Part shown: positions 11,131 through 23,061 of the stretch, one piece after another
Position numbering within the stretch: the first letter of the stretch is position 1
How the letters are laid out: the number at the start of each line of letters is the position of its first letter
Assembly: GCA_027596075.1 (NCBI GenBank)
Contig: JADGJC010000157.1
Coordinates: 1-64,000, forward strand
Direction: 5' to 3'
Length of the DNA stretch: 64,000 nt
Source: Rhizophlyctis rosea
Lineage: Eukaryota; Chytridiomycota; Chytridiomycetes; Rhizophlyctidales; Rhizophlyctidaceae
Position numbers and translations under genes: made by a program
Notes under the pieces: model-generated
What the model saw: only the letters and a program-made list of their open reading frames with translations
What the model was told of the DNA's origin: nothing
Databases searched by the model: none

Positions 11131-11816
11131 TCTAGCTATTTGACATCTCCCAAACATTGACGTGACCACTTGCCTCCCCATCTCTCTTTACCCGCGTCCT
11201 TTCCTATGGCCACCGTGATAACCCTTGGTGCTTTCCCAGGATTCTCACCTGTCTACCTCTGGACAGCGCCCAGACTTCCACAGCACCGTTGGATGACCCA
11301 AGAATAACATGATGGCCATCCTCTGTGGGAGCTAGCGCCCTAAGGAGTAGTGCCCTTTTGCAGGCATCAATAGGTTTTGGTTTGAGTCATTTGACAGGGT
11401 AACCGGTTCGGGGATTCCACACTGTGGCAGTGTTGTGCAAGATGCCTTTTACAGTCGCAAGCTGTAACCCCTCCTTATCGATAGCAAGAGCATGAGCAGT
11501 GCCACCCGACGAGAGCTCACTCAAGCTTCTATCCAAATCAAGCAGATGTATTCTATCCAATCCCAGACTTTGATGTCGTCAATCTCGCCTCCAGCAATGG
11601 CCCAACTGCCATTGATGCTGAACTCCACCAAGGTGACCCTATCTTAGTTAAGTTCACGTTTAACATCGCTCCTGCTTGAGAAGAGAGCAACAATGCCCAG
11701 ATGCCAGAAAACTAGCTTTGTCCTCCGCATCCGGCATTGTCGCGGTGAAGTAGGCTCGTCGCAGAACGTTACATCACCAAAGACATACATACTGGATCAA
11801 AGTCTGCTTCGCTCAT
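11131..11816 (-). pseudogene. WD40-repeat protein gene, decayed
   Basis: On the minus strand, fragments of WD40 blades appear in changing frames. VTLVEFSINGSWAIAGG with IDDIKVWDW is one blade; ALAPTEDGHHVILGSSNGAV with EVWALSRGR is another; SGHVNVWEMS is a third. Between them lie in-frame stops (for example after IEYICLIWIEA) and frame changes. A possible start (MSEADFDP, ATG at 11816) is followed by a GTATGT splice-like site. No continuous product can be read, so I call it a relic. A gene with unusual introns is less likely because stops interrupt the blades themselves. Original function unknown. Confidence 0.5.
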
Positions 11817-12124
11817 ATTTTGGCTCTGACCTCCCTGGTCTCCCAAAGCTGTCAAGATGGAGGAAAGTTAGGAAACGAAGAAGTACGAAGAGAGGAACTG
11901 AGGAAGAGGGAAAGGACGGGGACTGGGCCAAAATTCATCCCTGCGTGTGGCTTAGTCAATATATCCCAAATTAGATCAAAATGAGCGCCCCTTGCCAAAG
12001 CCTCTGGGCAGGTGCCTTCCTCACTTCCATCCCATTCCATTTTCCCACCACTTTCTCTTCCAAATCTCCTGCCAATTTCAACTCAATCTACTGTTCAAGC
12101 ACTTTCTGTCCCTCATACTTCGCC
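11817..12124. other. intergenic, presumed promoter of the CUE gene
   Basis: No reading frame of note. It separates the WD40 relic from the CUE-domain gene (divergent pair) and would hold the promoter of the latter. Confidence 0.5.
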
Positions 12125-12919
12125 ATGGCAGACAACGTAACTCTGGTCGTGTCCCTGATCTTTCTCTTCGTATTTTTCCGCTATGTAGTCTTTGGTATGG
12201 GTCGTTGTGTTTCCGTTGACTTTTGTGCCATTGTTTAGCTGACCCGACTTCAATAGCTGGCAACCGACCTAACGGAGCAGGGTCTGGGCAAACCTCTGGT
12301 GTGCCACGGTCATCTAGTTCCGCGGGAGTAGGGTCACATCCTGTAACATCGGATAAGGTATATTCATATCGTTCGGAAGACTGACTGCTTTGTGTGACAG
12401 CTGCACTTTCTCACCTTCTGCTTCGGTTTGCAAATAGATTGACATAGTCCATAACATGTTCCCACACTTTCCCCGTTCCACCATTGAAGCCGATCTAAGA
12501 CGAACGGGCAGTGTAGAAACAACCTGTGAGAATATTCTCAGTGGGAAGCTGGTCCCGGTACATTTACTTCTTTCGTGAGAAGTGTCCTGTCAAGCGAATG
12601 CGGCTGACCAAACCGTCGTCACAGCCACCAGAACCCGTACCCTCCACATCCAAATCCTCATCCTCCCACTCTTCCTCCCCTCTGCCCGCCTCTATCTTGG
12701 AGGACTCAAAACCACTCGGTCCCGCGCCTCCGCGAGTGTGGGAAAGCAGCAGTTCGGCACGGGAGGCGAATTTGCGAGCCAGGAAGGAGCATATGTTGAA
12801 GCAGGCTAGGCAGTAAGCAACATTCTCGAATTTACATTTGATGATTTTCTCACAAATTGTTCCATTCTTTCCTTTTTCTTTGCAGAGCCTTGCTGGACAA
12901 GCAAAGGGCAACAGCATAA
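12125..12919 (+). CDS. Cue1-like ER membrane protein with CUE domain
   Basis: Likely partner in ER-associated degradation, where yeast Cue1 anchors the ubiquitin-conjugating enzyme Ubc7 at the ER and binds ubiquitin. Five exons (12125-12194, 12239-12357, 12438-12557, 12625-12812, 12886-12919) encode 176 residues, near the length of yeast Cue1. Residues 4-22 form a membrane segment (VTLVVSLIFLFVFFRYVVF). After a Ser/Gly linker comes a CUE domain at about 64-103: IVHNMFPHFPRSTIEADL, RRTGSVETTCENIL, SGKLV, with the MFP and terminal leucine signatures. A Pro/Ser stretch leads to a basic C-terminal helix (LRARKEHMLKQAR) that may be the Ubc7-binding part. Assignment to Cue1 itself, not another CUE protein, rests on the N-terminal anchor and size. 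Confidence 0.82.
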
Positions 12920-13450
12920 CCGAAACCCTTCTGATCATTGATTTCATTCACGGTTGGATCGCTGTATCAGTGATATTTCATCTCGCTTGTCAGAATTTTT
13001 TTTGCTTCATTTTTGGTATACCCTTTTTGGTCTGGATTTGTGATTCGCATGACCGGATGGAGTTGCTTGTTTAGATATCGTTTGCACTGAAAACCAGCAG
13101 ATCCCCTCAGCGTGAACTGCACGACCACCAGACAACCTGCGAAGAAAACCACGACTCTCATCATCAGCAAGCGCTGTATGCAAACCGCTGTATGCATAAT
13201 CTGTTCCAAGAAACTACACTTGAACAAGCTGCGCAAGGACCTACGCAAAGTACAGCAGAGATTATGATACTATTACCCAAAAATGCCTGCAAGCATAGTT
13301 GCCTCACGGGTCGCGATCATCATAACAATCACAACTAGCCTAAATGCTAAAAACCTTATCATCATCCTACTGTATACCCGAAACCCTCCCATGAAACCCC
13401 CCTATATACATCTACACCACACCGCGCAAAAGCGCAAAAAAGATGAATCA
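12920..13450. other. intergenic between convergent genes
   Basis: The 3' flanks of the CUE gene and of the minus-strand membrane protein gene. AT-rich in the middle; no gene seen. Confidence 0.5.
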
Positions 13451-15537
13451 TCACACCCTCCTCCTCCCATCAACCACAAACGGCAACCTCCCGTCAAATA
13501 AGCTGAACCCCTGCCCCGCCCCACCCAACCCACCATCCCCCCTCCCCTCCTCATCATCAAAACTCCTCCTAACCATCCCCGGCCTCGAACTCCCAATCGG
13601 AGCGGGGCGTCCCGACACACGTCCCCACTGCCCCGCCACCGCGTCCGCATACCCAACCTTCGCCTGCGGAGGCGAAGATGGAACATGCACCGCATCATAC
13701 CCACCACCAAACACAGAACCCACCCCACCATCCCCCGCAAAAAGCACCTCCTCCGCACTCGGCAATGCCGGCGCAGGAAGATCAAACTCGTCGTCCCCGT
13801 CAGCACTCTCATCGTCCAACGGGATACTCAACCCGCTCACAAAAGGCGAGTACCACCTCGTCATATCGCCCGTCGGCCCGCTCGTCCCCGTCGGAGGTGG
13901 TGGAGAAACCGTATGCGAAGAATTAGCACCATGAGTATAATACTGACCCTGCTGACCACCCAAACTCTGAACCGGCACCGATGCCTGCGCATACCCCGTC
14001 GTCGGACTCGTCGGCGGCGACGCAAAAAGACTCGTCGGAGACACCGCCGACGCATTACTCGAAAAGGAAAGGCTCGACGCTCGCACGGGACGAGTATCCA
14101 AACCAGGTGGAGCGCCCCGCGTAGCACGCAAGGGCGTCGCACCCACCCACGCTCGCGGAGCAGGATTCCACGCCGGAGGAGGGTGCGAGGCGCCAGCGCC
14201 AGCACCGGCACCGGCAGCACCGTGGGCGTGCGGCGCGGCGGATGCGCGGGCTTCGGCGGCTTTGGCGAATTGGGTGAGGGTGTAGGGTGTTGAGTAGGAT
14301 CGGTTGTGGGAGATTTTGGACGCCGTGCGGGCGTGGGTGGGTACTCCCGGGGTTGGTGGGGATAGTTGGGGTTGAGGTTGGGGGGTGGGAGAGTGTTGGG
14401 TGTGGAGGGCGGCGAGGTTCGTTAGGGAAGAGGATTTGTGTAAGTCACGACTGGATCTTTCTGATCGGTAGTGGTCTGATTTGTGTGGTGCGGGACTGTT
14501 GGGTTCGGAAGCAATCTGTCGTTGATTCCTCCCACCGGCGTGTCGTTTCTTTTCGATTCCCGGGTGTGGGTGCACGTTTGGACTGGTCGCCCCTTGTTTC
14601 TGATGATACTGTTGGTGCGGCTGCTGCTGAGCGTGAGCCACATCTGCATTTGTCGTGTTAGAAGCATTCCGTTTATGTCTGTTTCTACGTCTAGATGGCG
14701 ATCGAGAAGGTGATTTGTTGTCAGGAAGCGGAGACTTTGTTCGCGGGGGCGATGCCACTACCGCGAGTTCGTCCTTTGATTCTGCGATGGATGGGGTCGG
14801 TGCATTTGATGTTGATGTGGATGGTGCAGAATCAGGGTTGCTTTCGTGATCGACTGATATTGTTGGTATTTCTCTTGGCTCCTGTAACCGTGGTGGATGA
14901 TGTTGTTCGGGTGATAGGGGTTGTGCGGCGGGAGGTGGAGGATTGGATTTGCGGTGTGGTGGGGATGGATTGTCGGTTGGACGGGATTCAGGGTTATTTG
15001 AATATGAGGATGGCGTTATTGAGCCGCTTTTGCTGTCAATCCAACCCTCGCTATCCACTAATGCGGCTTTTTCATACAAATCAAGGAGGTGGATCTCCAA
15101 AGCCTGAGGAAAAAACGCCATATGGATCAATCAACTGCATCGTGCAAGGATGAAAACCGATTCAATAAATCGAAGATACGTACCTTCCCACTCCCGTATA
15201 TATACACAAATAGGATGGCGGCTAATAGGAGGAATAATATAGAACCAGTCGACGGTCTCCGAACCATATACTCGAATACTCGTCGAGATCTTTCCCCCAA
15301 ACGGAACCAGCCAGCCGCTTCAGTCGGTGCTCCGACGTCTGTTCCTGCAGCCGCTTGCAAGTATTCCGGTGTGGGAATGTCTGCTGATGCGACGACCAGC
15401 TGCACCTGCGACACCAGCAGCGACGCGAGCCATAACAGGCACAGCGAAAACCACCAGTTTGCCGTCGCCATGCAGTCTGCCGCCTGCGACGTCCCGCGAG
15501 ATTTACTCATTGCTGAGAAGAGTGCTGACGGGCGCAC
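13451..15537 (-). CDS. hypothetical two-pass membrane protein with long Ser/Pro-rich tail
   Basis: I do not recognise this family. Exon 1 encodes a signal-like hydrophobic stretch (WWFSLCLLWLASLLVS), a short loop, and a second membrane segment (GSILFLLLAAILFVYIYG). A 5' site GTACGT near 15180 joins in phase 0 to GCTTTGGAG near 15112 (ALEIHLLDLYEKAAL). The remaining roughly 550 residues are low complexity: Ser, Pro, His and Ala rich, with the stretch AGAGAGAG near residue 420 and several acidic patches near the C-terminus (DDESADGDDEFDLPAP). It should be a membrane protein with a large disordered tail, perhaps cytoplasmic. The start could also be 15510 or 15471, which would shorten the leader. 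The opposite strand also has long Arg- or Pro-rich frames, which I treat as shadows of the G/C-rich sequence. Confidence 0.7.
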
Positions 15538-17127
15538 GGGTGTTGTTGTGGCAGAAATGATTGTTTACAAGCACATAATACGCAACGCGTTCCCTCAAAA
15601 TTATTGTGGGATGTGAGACGACAGCGGTATATTATGGATTGTTCGGGTCCCTTTGTGGAGGAGATTTGCGGTGGGTAAGTTTGCAGAATCGATGATTGCG
15701 CAAGTGACTGAAGGAACGGGTCCCGGTCCAGTTCTTGGCGGGGAAATATCGCATACCTGTCCGTGGTGGCCACCCTGGCAACCAAGCACAAGTTCACAAT
15801 CAAATCGTCAACGCAAAGGGAGTATGTACGTATTGCACTCTGTACTTCTTTGCTCTTCCTCCTCCTTCACCGTTGCAAATTGCTGCTCTCCTGCAGCCTT
15901 CTTCCTCTTGAGCAATCAGCAGTTTTTTGTTTTGCAAGAGGTGAAGTCCGAGAGTGATAAAAACAATTTTGATGGCATCTTTCCATATGGAAGCTCCCCC
16001 ATTGATGAGTTTCTTCCGGGTCTGTTCAACCATCAGTGATACAGACAGCCTGAATTAGAATGTCACCCCAATAAGCACTTCGGAGTTATGCCGGGAGGGG
16101 GTCCATATCCGCGTTGCAGTCAACTGTGATGACGAATGCAAGGGCCTTTTGGGCCACGTCTGGGTCTACCGGTATGCAACTGTTCGTGTCACAAAGCAAA
16201 AAACACTGCAGCCCAGTCCCATCATTCATCACTGTGCCTCCGAAGTTTTCAGGGTCCGGGAAATTTCATTTTTAACGATCAATCCGCATTGTCGTTCCTA
16301 CTGGCTCAAGGCATATGAGTCAACATTCCCATTATGGGCTTCTCCTCAAAGCGGCCCACCCCACACTCGCAAAATTATTCGGAGGTGGAATCTTCCTAGG
16401 TTCCGACTCTTCCGAGCCTATGGAAGCTTTCACGTTTGGAATCCGACTTTCTCGTCCCACCTCGCGGCACCAGGGTCTTATGAAAAGCCAAACCTAATGG
16501 TGCGTTTGAATTTCTTAGAGCTTGTGGTGGACGACAATAACCTTGGTGCATGCTGACTGACCCAGTGTATTTTGATCTGAACCGGAGGTGACATATAAAA
16601 ATTGATTGCTGATGCAATAAGTAAACCACAACTTCACCGGGGTTGCAAAGGACGGGAATGAAAAAGACCTTTCCATTGCTTTGCTAATCCATATGCCTTC
16701 GCTTAGCCCACCAACTGTTGGGTAACTGCTTTCCATCAGTGGCTCTAGTGATCCACTTGTTGTTGTCTAATCCAACATGCCACGGCTATGACAGGGGGGC
16801 GCGAATTCAGGCCAATATTATGATACACATCCATCAGGTTCGTTGCTCAGAACATGGCTCCATTCAAAAGTTGAGCTCTCATTTTGTGCCTACTGTGCCT
16901 GAAGTATGCACCGGACCCAGAAGACCCTTCTTCGCTGAGTCAGCTGACGACCAAGCCACCGCCACATTTTGGATGTGCCACATTGAACCCTGTTCCGCGT
17001 TCTCCCCGCCTCCCCAAAAGCATCTGCAACTTGCATTCCCACACTCCCTTTTCCAGACCCTGTACATATCTCTCTACCGCAGAAATCACTGTATGCACCT
17101 ATCGTATCATCTGAATCAGCGGCCACA
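15538..17127. other. long intergenic region, no gene recognised
   Basis: This 1.6 kb gap is divergent promoter space between the minus-strand membrane protein gene and the plus-strand kinase. Frames of 60-160 codons occur on both strands, but none shows a family motif or a convincing exon chain. Pyrimidine-rich tracts lie just upstream of the kinase start. Confidence 0.45.
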
Positions 17128-20100
17128 ATGCGTCACGCACGTCGCGATTCCGTGGCAGGGACCAACCTGGCCGGCACCTACCAGCTTGGCGACTGCATAG
17201 GGAAGGGTGCCTTCGGGTCGGTTTATTCTGGACTGAATATCGAAACGGGTGAGGTGGTAGCTATCAAGCAAATAAGATTAGCCAACATACCAAAGTCGGA
17301 GCTTGGGCTGATAATGGTTAGTTGCTGTATGGTTCTTTTCTAAACATGCTGCTGCTTGGAGTCTAACGGGGTGTTGCTAGTCAGAAATAGATTTGCTGAA
17401 GGAGTTGAACGTAAGCTGAACTCATGAGATCAGAAGCTATGCCACTGCCAGACTTATTTCGAACTCAGCACCCGAATATTGTCAAATACACGGGCTTTGT
17501 AAAGACGAAAGAGCATTTGAATATAGTTATGGAGTGAGTGGTGATGGCAGCTGGTTGTCGCGTGACCGATGTTGAAACAACTTTTCAGATACTGTGAGAA
17601 CGGGTCTCTGACGAGTATCTACAAAAAGTTCGGGACGTTTCCGGAGCATTTGGTGGCCGTCTATATCGGGCAGGTCCTGGACGGACTGCTATATTTGCAT
17701 GAGCAAGGTGTAATACATCGAGATATCAAGGGCGCGGTGGGTCGTTAGAAATGTGATGGGAGCTCACACACGGGCGTAATCTGATCCCAACTACCATTAG
17801 AACATATTGACGACAAAAAACGGGCAAGTGAAGCTGGCAGGTCCGCTGGAGTCCGTTCTCGTTTGCAAGCCTTGAATGCTGATATTGAACGCACCCTGTA
17901 GATTTTGGTATCGCCAGTAAGGTGGACGCATCGAACAAGGCCGTAGTTGGATCACCATATTGGAGTATGTCATTTTACAAATCGAACCGTCAACAGTTCG
18001 GGGTGCTCACTCTTGTTTTCCTCAGTGGCACCCGAGGTCATAGAGCTAGCTGGAGCAACAACGGCATCTGACATATGGTATGGATTCCATCTCGGGTGTT
18101 CACGCGTCAAGAACTACATATCGCAAACGCAGGAGTGTGGGATGCACAGCCATTGAACTAATAGACGGCCGGCCGCCTTATCATGAGCTCGCACCCATGT
18201 CAGCGTTGTTCCGCATCGTGCAGGACGACCACCCTCCAATACCGGATGTATCATCGAAGGTAATGAAGTCAACAAATTATGCATAAGTCCTGCTCTAATC
18301 TCTTTGCCGACATAGCTATTGAACGATTTCCTATTAGAGTGTTTTCAGAAAGACCATAACCTCCGAGTGTCCGCCAAGAAGCTCTTGAGACATCCTTGGA
18401 TACAGAATGCAAGGAAGAAGGTATGTGGAGATGTTAGGCTACATCTTTCGGATGGATGTTCATCATGCGCAGGTCGGGGTGCAGATAGTTGCGGAGCCGG
18501 AAAGGGAGCCCGAAAGACTGCGAATAATACCGGTGGAAGATTCCTGGGCAAAAAAGCACAGTCCGAACTTCACTAGCACGAGCTCCATGATGAGTCTATC
18601 ATCGGCAACGAGCGAGACGGCGGTGAATTCCGTCAAAATTGCTTCTCGGGAAACGGAAGCTCCGCGATTTCCGTCTCGTCCTCAACAGTCAGTGGTGGAG
18701 ATTGACTTGGATGATGGTAGGCATTGGGCTTTGAATCCTTAACGAATCGACGTCTGAGTCGTGTCCTGCATTCTTCAGATACGAATTGGGAAGCGGACTT
18801 TGAAGAAAGTATCACATGGCCAGCACGGCCGAAAGAACCGGAGCGTGTGAAGGAACCGGAACGCCCGGTTGCAAAACCGCCACCAGCACCGGAACCGAAG
18901 CCGAAACCACCTAGTCAGCTTGCGCCAACAACATCAGGGGATTTGGAAGAGGATACGGACGTGTGGGATGAAGATTTTGAGGTTCCAGACACGGATGTTA
19001 CCATCAAGTTGACAAAGACAGGTAGGAATAAGTCAGTTCATTATTTGTACTCTCGGCTCACCAGCAGCATCAGCAAGTCAGCCTCGATTGGCAGTCGACA
19101 ATGCACAGCCGACTGTTAGTCAGTCCAAAACGACAAATGTGTTGCCTACGGGGAAGGTAAATCCGCTTCGATATGGAGCGGTCATTGCAGGAGAATATTC
19201 AGTCTGCTTTGCAGCCGGTCATGATCAACCAGTACGTTGAGGACGTATCAATGGATGAGGAGGACTACTCTGATGTGTTTGGGAAAGGTACATGTCGTTC
19301 GCATCGCATTTTTGACTGGCTGATATTGATTAGAGTTCATATGTAGAGTTTTCTGGTGCTGTGGCGCAACCGCGCAGATTAAGTGAAGCAGATTCAGTAC
19401 GTACAGCTTGCGTTTGAAATCATGCCACTCTACAGAACGACAATAACGGTTCCATAGGATTTGGGCATGGATAGCGACGAAGATGACCCGTTCTTGAGCA
19501 TGTTTGAAGATGGTATGTCGTCGTTGACTGACATATGGAACGACGCAGCTCTTCAATTTCTTCCACAGATGTTGGAGAAACGGCCTTGAAGGATAAACAG
19601 GCTAAGCTCAATGTGACGGTCATGGACCTTGTGAGAAAGATTCGCCCGGAGCAGAAGGCGAATGCTCTGATTGATACTTGCGACGAGCTGGTGGGTCTTG
19701 GTGGGGATATGCGATCCAACGCAACGCAATAACCATGTGTGTTCAGGTCAACATCTTCAAGGAGCACCCTGAAACGAGAAGGAACCTCATCATCCACCAC
19801 TGCGTCATGCCGATTGTGGAAATGCTCGAGAACACGCAGGACAATAACGTGATTGTGAGAATACTGAAAGTGATCAATCAGGTACGTACGTTGCACATGT
19901 CATCTCCCTGCCAAAGCAAAGCCTTGATCGAAAACCCCTATCAGAGCATAGCGGACAACCTTGAAATTCAAGAAAACCTATGTTTACTCGGCGGGATACC
20001 CATAATCATGAGCTACAGCAACCGACTGACGCATCAGGAGGTCCGACGGGAAGCAGCCATTTTCGTGACGCAGATGTGCCATGCGAGCACGTTGACGTTG

Positions 20101-21583
20101 CAGATGTTTATTTCCTGTCGTGGCCTGCCCGTGTTGGTGGACATGCTTGATGATGATTATGAGTCTCGGAAAGATTTGATTTGGATGGCGGTGGATGGGA
20201 TTGGGTGTATATTCGAGTTGCAGGTGGGTGGGAATGTCCGGTCGCATGGGTGAAAGTTTTCTGACACATGCGCACATCAGGGTCCGACACCGAAGAACGA
20301 CTTCTGCCGCCTCTTCGCCAAACACAACATGCTCCCGCTACTAGCCCACAACCTCCACAGCACCAACTGCGACCGCGATCTTCGCGCCGTAGATGTCACT
20401 ACCAAAATTGTGCATATATTGCTCATTTTTTCGCAGGCGGAGGCGCCTGTGAAAGAAGCCTTGGCCGCACGGTCTTGTATTGAAGGTATGCAGATGAGGT
20501 TTTGGTGGATCTACATGATGCAATGTTGGGTTCTCACAAAATATTGCCATTTTCTCAGTCCTAGTGCGAGAACTACACAACCTTCCACCCTTCCACATTG
20601 TAAATATGCTAAAATGCATGAAGAACATCTCCATGCACTCCAACACGCTGGAATCGCTGGAGAAGGCGCATCTGATAGAGGAGCTGTGCGAGATGCTGGA
20701 TTTGCGGGATAGTCCTTTCTTCTCCGTATGTGTTCCAAAATTGCATACCATCTCATCATCGCAGACACTCCCATTTAAAAACCTCTTCCCACTCAAAAGG
20801 ACATCCAAAACCAAGTCCTCAACGCCCTCTTCAATCTCTGCCGCATCAACAAAACACGGCAGGAAATTGCTGCGAGGGCGGGAGCTGTTCCGCATTTACA
20901 GCGATTCGTACGGCTGAATAGTCCATTGAAGCAGTTTGCGTTGCCGTTGTTGTGTGAGATGGCGCATGCGGGACGGACGTGTCGGGATATATTGTGGCAG
21001 TGTGATGCGTTGAGTTCTTATTTGGCGTTGTTGAGTGATGCGTATTGGCAGGTTAATGCGCTTGAGGCGATTTTTGTTTGGTGAGTTTTTCGGGGTGGGT
21101 GGATGGGGGTTGTAGCTTGGGTTGGAAGTGGGGAAGGTGTTGTTCGAGGCATTTTCTTAAACTTATGCGCTGGTGATTTCACATTACAGGCTATCAGACG
21201 ACACAGTGCGAATAGGCGCCACCCTCGCCTCTCCCAAACAAGTCGAAACCCTCATGCAATCCTTCATCTCCGCCAAATCCACAAACTTCGAAAGCATTCT
21301 CAGCACCCTGCAGAAAATCCTTGCGGTCTGCCCGGCGATTTGTGTAGGCATTGCGCGGCCGCCGTTTGTAGCGAAATTGTTGGAACGGTTGGGGAATGGC
21401 AAGGCGCAGGTTCGGTTGAATTTGCTGAGGTGTTTGGTTAGTCTGCTGGAGAGTGTTGGGGTGGAGGCGAGGAGGGAGGTAGTGGAGCAGTTTGGGTTGG
21501 CGGAGATTGCGGAGGGGTTGAGTAGGGAGGATCCAGCTATTTTGGTTAAGGAGATGGCGCAGAAGTTGAGGGGGAGTATATAG
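17128..21583 (+). CDS. sepH: Cdc7/SepH-type STE kinase with C-terminal ARM/HEAT repeats
   Basis: Predicted Ser/Thr kinase of the septation initiation / mitotic exit network (fission yeast Cdc7, Aspergillus SepH), which triggers cytokinesis. Many short exons build the kinase domain first: [11 protein letters not shown] (glycine loop), VAIKQIRL (ATP lysine), [15 protein letters not shown] (catalytic loop), [31 protein letters not shown], then [20 protein letters not shown] and [11 protein letters not shown] Pro/Glu-rich linker follows ([10 protein letters not shown]) with acidic clusters ([14 protein letters not shown]). From about 19560 onward the protein is an ARM/HEAT solenoid, for example [57 protein letters not shown], and it ends [11 protein letters not shown]. 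This kinase-plus-ARM layout is the normal one for the Cdc7/SepH group. Roughly 1,150-1,200 residues. The symbol is by analogy. Confidence 0.88.
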
Positions 21584-21772
21584 GGTGGGGTACCCGTTTG
21601 CATTGTTGATGGGTGGGGGTAGATGTAGAGATGTGGAGGGGTGGGGACACAATGTTGGTTTGTGTTTGTAAATAATGTCTTATGAAACAGCGCTAGGTGG
21701 AGGGATTATCTATTGGTATCTGCTACCTATATGCAATCTAGTGTATTCTGATTCTGGTGCGCTTGACTACGT

Positions 21773-22713
21773 CTATTTGGCCTCAGTGACGTATTGGGGC
21801 TCGGCCTTGGTCTTTAAAGTCTCCTCGATGTAAGCCTTGATCTCTTCTTCGGAGTCCACGGGCTTCGTCAAGTTCCTGCGATCCCAAGCGACGTGAGAAA
21901 CGGTCATTCCATCCAGCAATTACGACCGACCGCACAACGAAGACGCACCTGATGATTCCATCATCCAACCGGTAGCACCACGCGTGGACGGCGACCTTCT
22001 GCCCCCGCTTCCACGCATTCTTCACGATCGTGGTGTTGACGACGTTGAGCGCAGAGCGCAACACGTTCAATTCAGACATGAGGTCGCCCTTGTGCTTGGC
22101 GTCCTCGACGGCGTCGACGCGGTCCTGGCAGATCCAGTAGGTGTCTTGGATGTGGCGGAGCCAGTTGTCGATCAGGCCGAATTCCTTGCCGGAGAGGGCG
22201 GCGTTGACACCGCCGCAGCCGTAGTGGCCTTTGAAAGTGAGGTAAGTTTTCATGTCGCGATTTGGGGAGGGGGGAGGGGGTTGAAGCGGGATGAGATGTT
22301 TACCGCAGACTACGATGTGTTGGACCTTGAGGTATTCGACGGCGTATTGCATGACGGAGAGGAGGTTCAGGTCGGAGGAGGAGAAGACGTTAGCGATGTT
22401 ACGGTGAACGAACATCTCTCCGGGGCCGAGACCGACTGGGGACAAAAAATGAGAGTTCAATCAGTGCTCGTGATCAATGGAAGTTGATGTAAGGTTCAAT
22501 GCGATCCGCTGGGATGCCGTCCTCACCAAGGATGTTAGGGGGAACACGGGAGTCGGAGCAACCGATGTACAAGATAGGAGGCGCCTGACCAGCAGCAGCC
22601 TTGTCGAAACACTCGGGGTCGGCCTGAAGTTGTTGGGCGGCCCATTCCTTGTTGGCCTCGAGGAGGTGCGCGAGAGAGGACTCGTCGTGGGGGTTGTTGG
22701 AAGCGGAGAGCAT
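21773..22713 (-). CDS. beta-class carbonic anhydrase
   Basis: Zinc enzyme that interconverts CO2 and bicarbonate. Exons 22713-22527, 22435-22304, 22228-21949 and 21875-21773 sum to 702 bases, 233 residues. The zinc ligands and active-site pair are in ILYIGCSDSRVPP (Cys and the Asp-Arg dyad) and VVCGHYGCGGV (His and Cys); PGEMFVHRNIANVF lies between them. The length is typical of fungal beta enzymes. No targeting peptide is evident, so the cytosol is most likely. An upstream ATG at 22814 would add a Ser/Pro-rich leader with no support, so I use 22713. It converges with the SepH-type kinase, whose stop is 190 bases away. Confidence 0.95.
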
Positions 22714-23061
22714 TGGGAAGTGTGTGTGCTGTTGAGGGAGGTGGGAAGGTGGGAGATCGTGAACGAGGAGAGATGAAGATGGAAGGGGACGAGGGAGAAA
22801 AAGGGTGTGTTCAAGGTTTGGGGCGGGGATATTTTATCGTGGGGTTATCGGGAGAATTCCATTATCGATGACGGTGTTATGCGAGTCGGTGCTACCGGTC
22901 GGGCCACAAGATGGATGTGGCTTGCACGCCACGCAGGTGCGAATGCACGCAAACAGTCGGAAGGAAGGTTGAGCTGTTGAACCCTTTCATCCTGACATTT
23001 CCATCAGCTTCCATCCCCAAATGTTACTGAGGAGGAAGGCGTAATCAAACCGTCTCGCAAC
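22714..23061. promoter_or_regulatory. divergent promoter region
   Basis: Head-to-head gap between the carbonic anhydrase and the tail-anchored coiled-coil gene. Purine/pyrimidine-skewed sequence near 22740-22800 lies next to the carbonic anhydrase start. No specific site is claimed. Confidence 0.4.

Noticed and set aside
13678..14293. Long Arg-rich frames on the plus strand within the 13451-15537 gene
   Set aside because: They mirror the biased codons of the Ser/Pro-rich tail on the minus strand and contain no motif.
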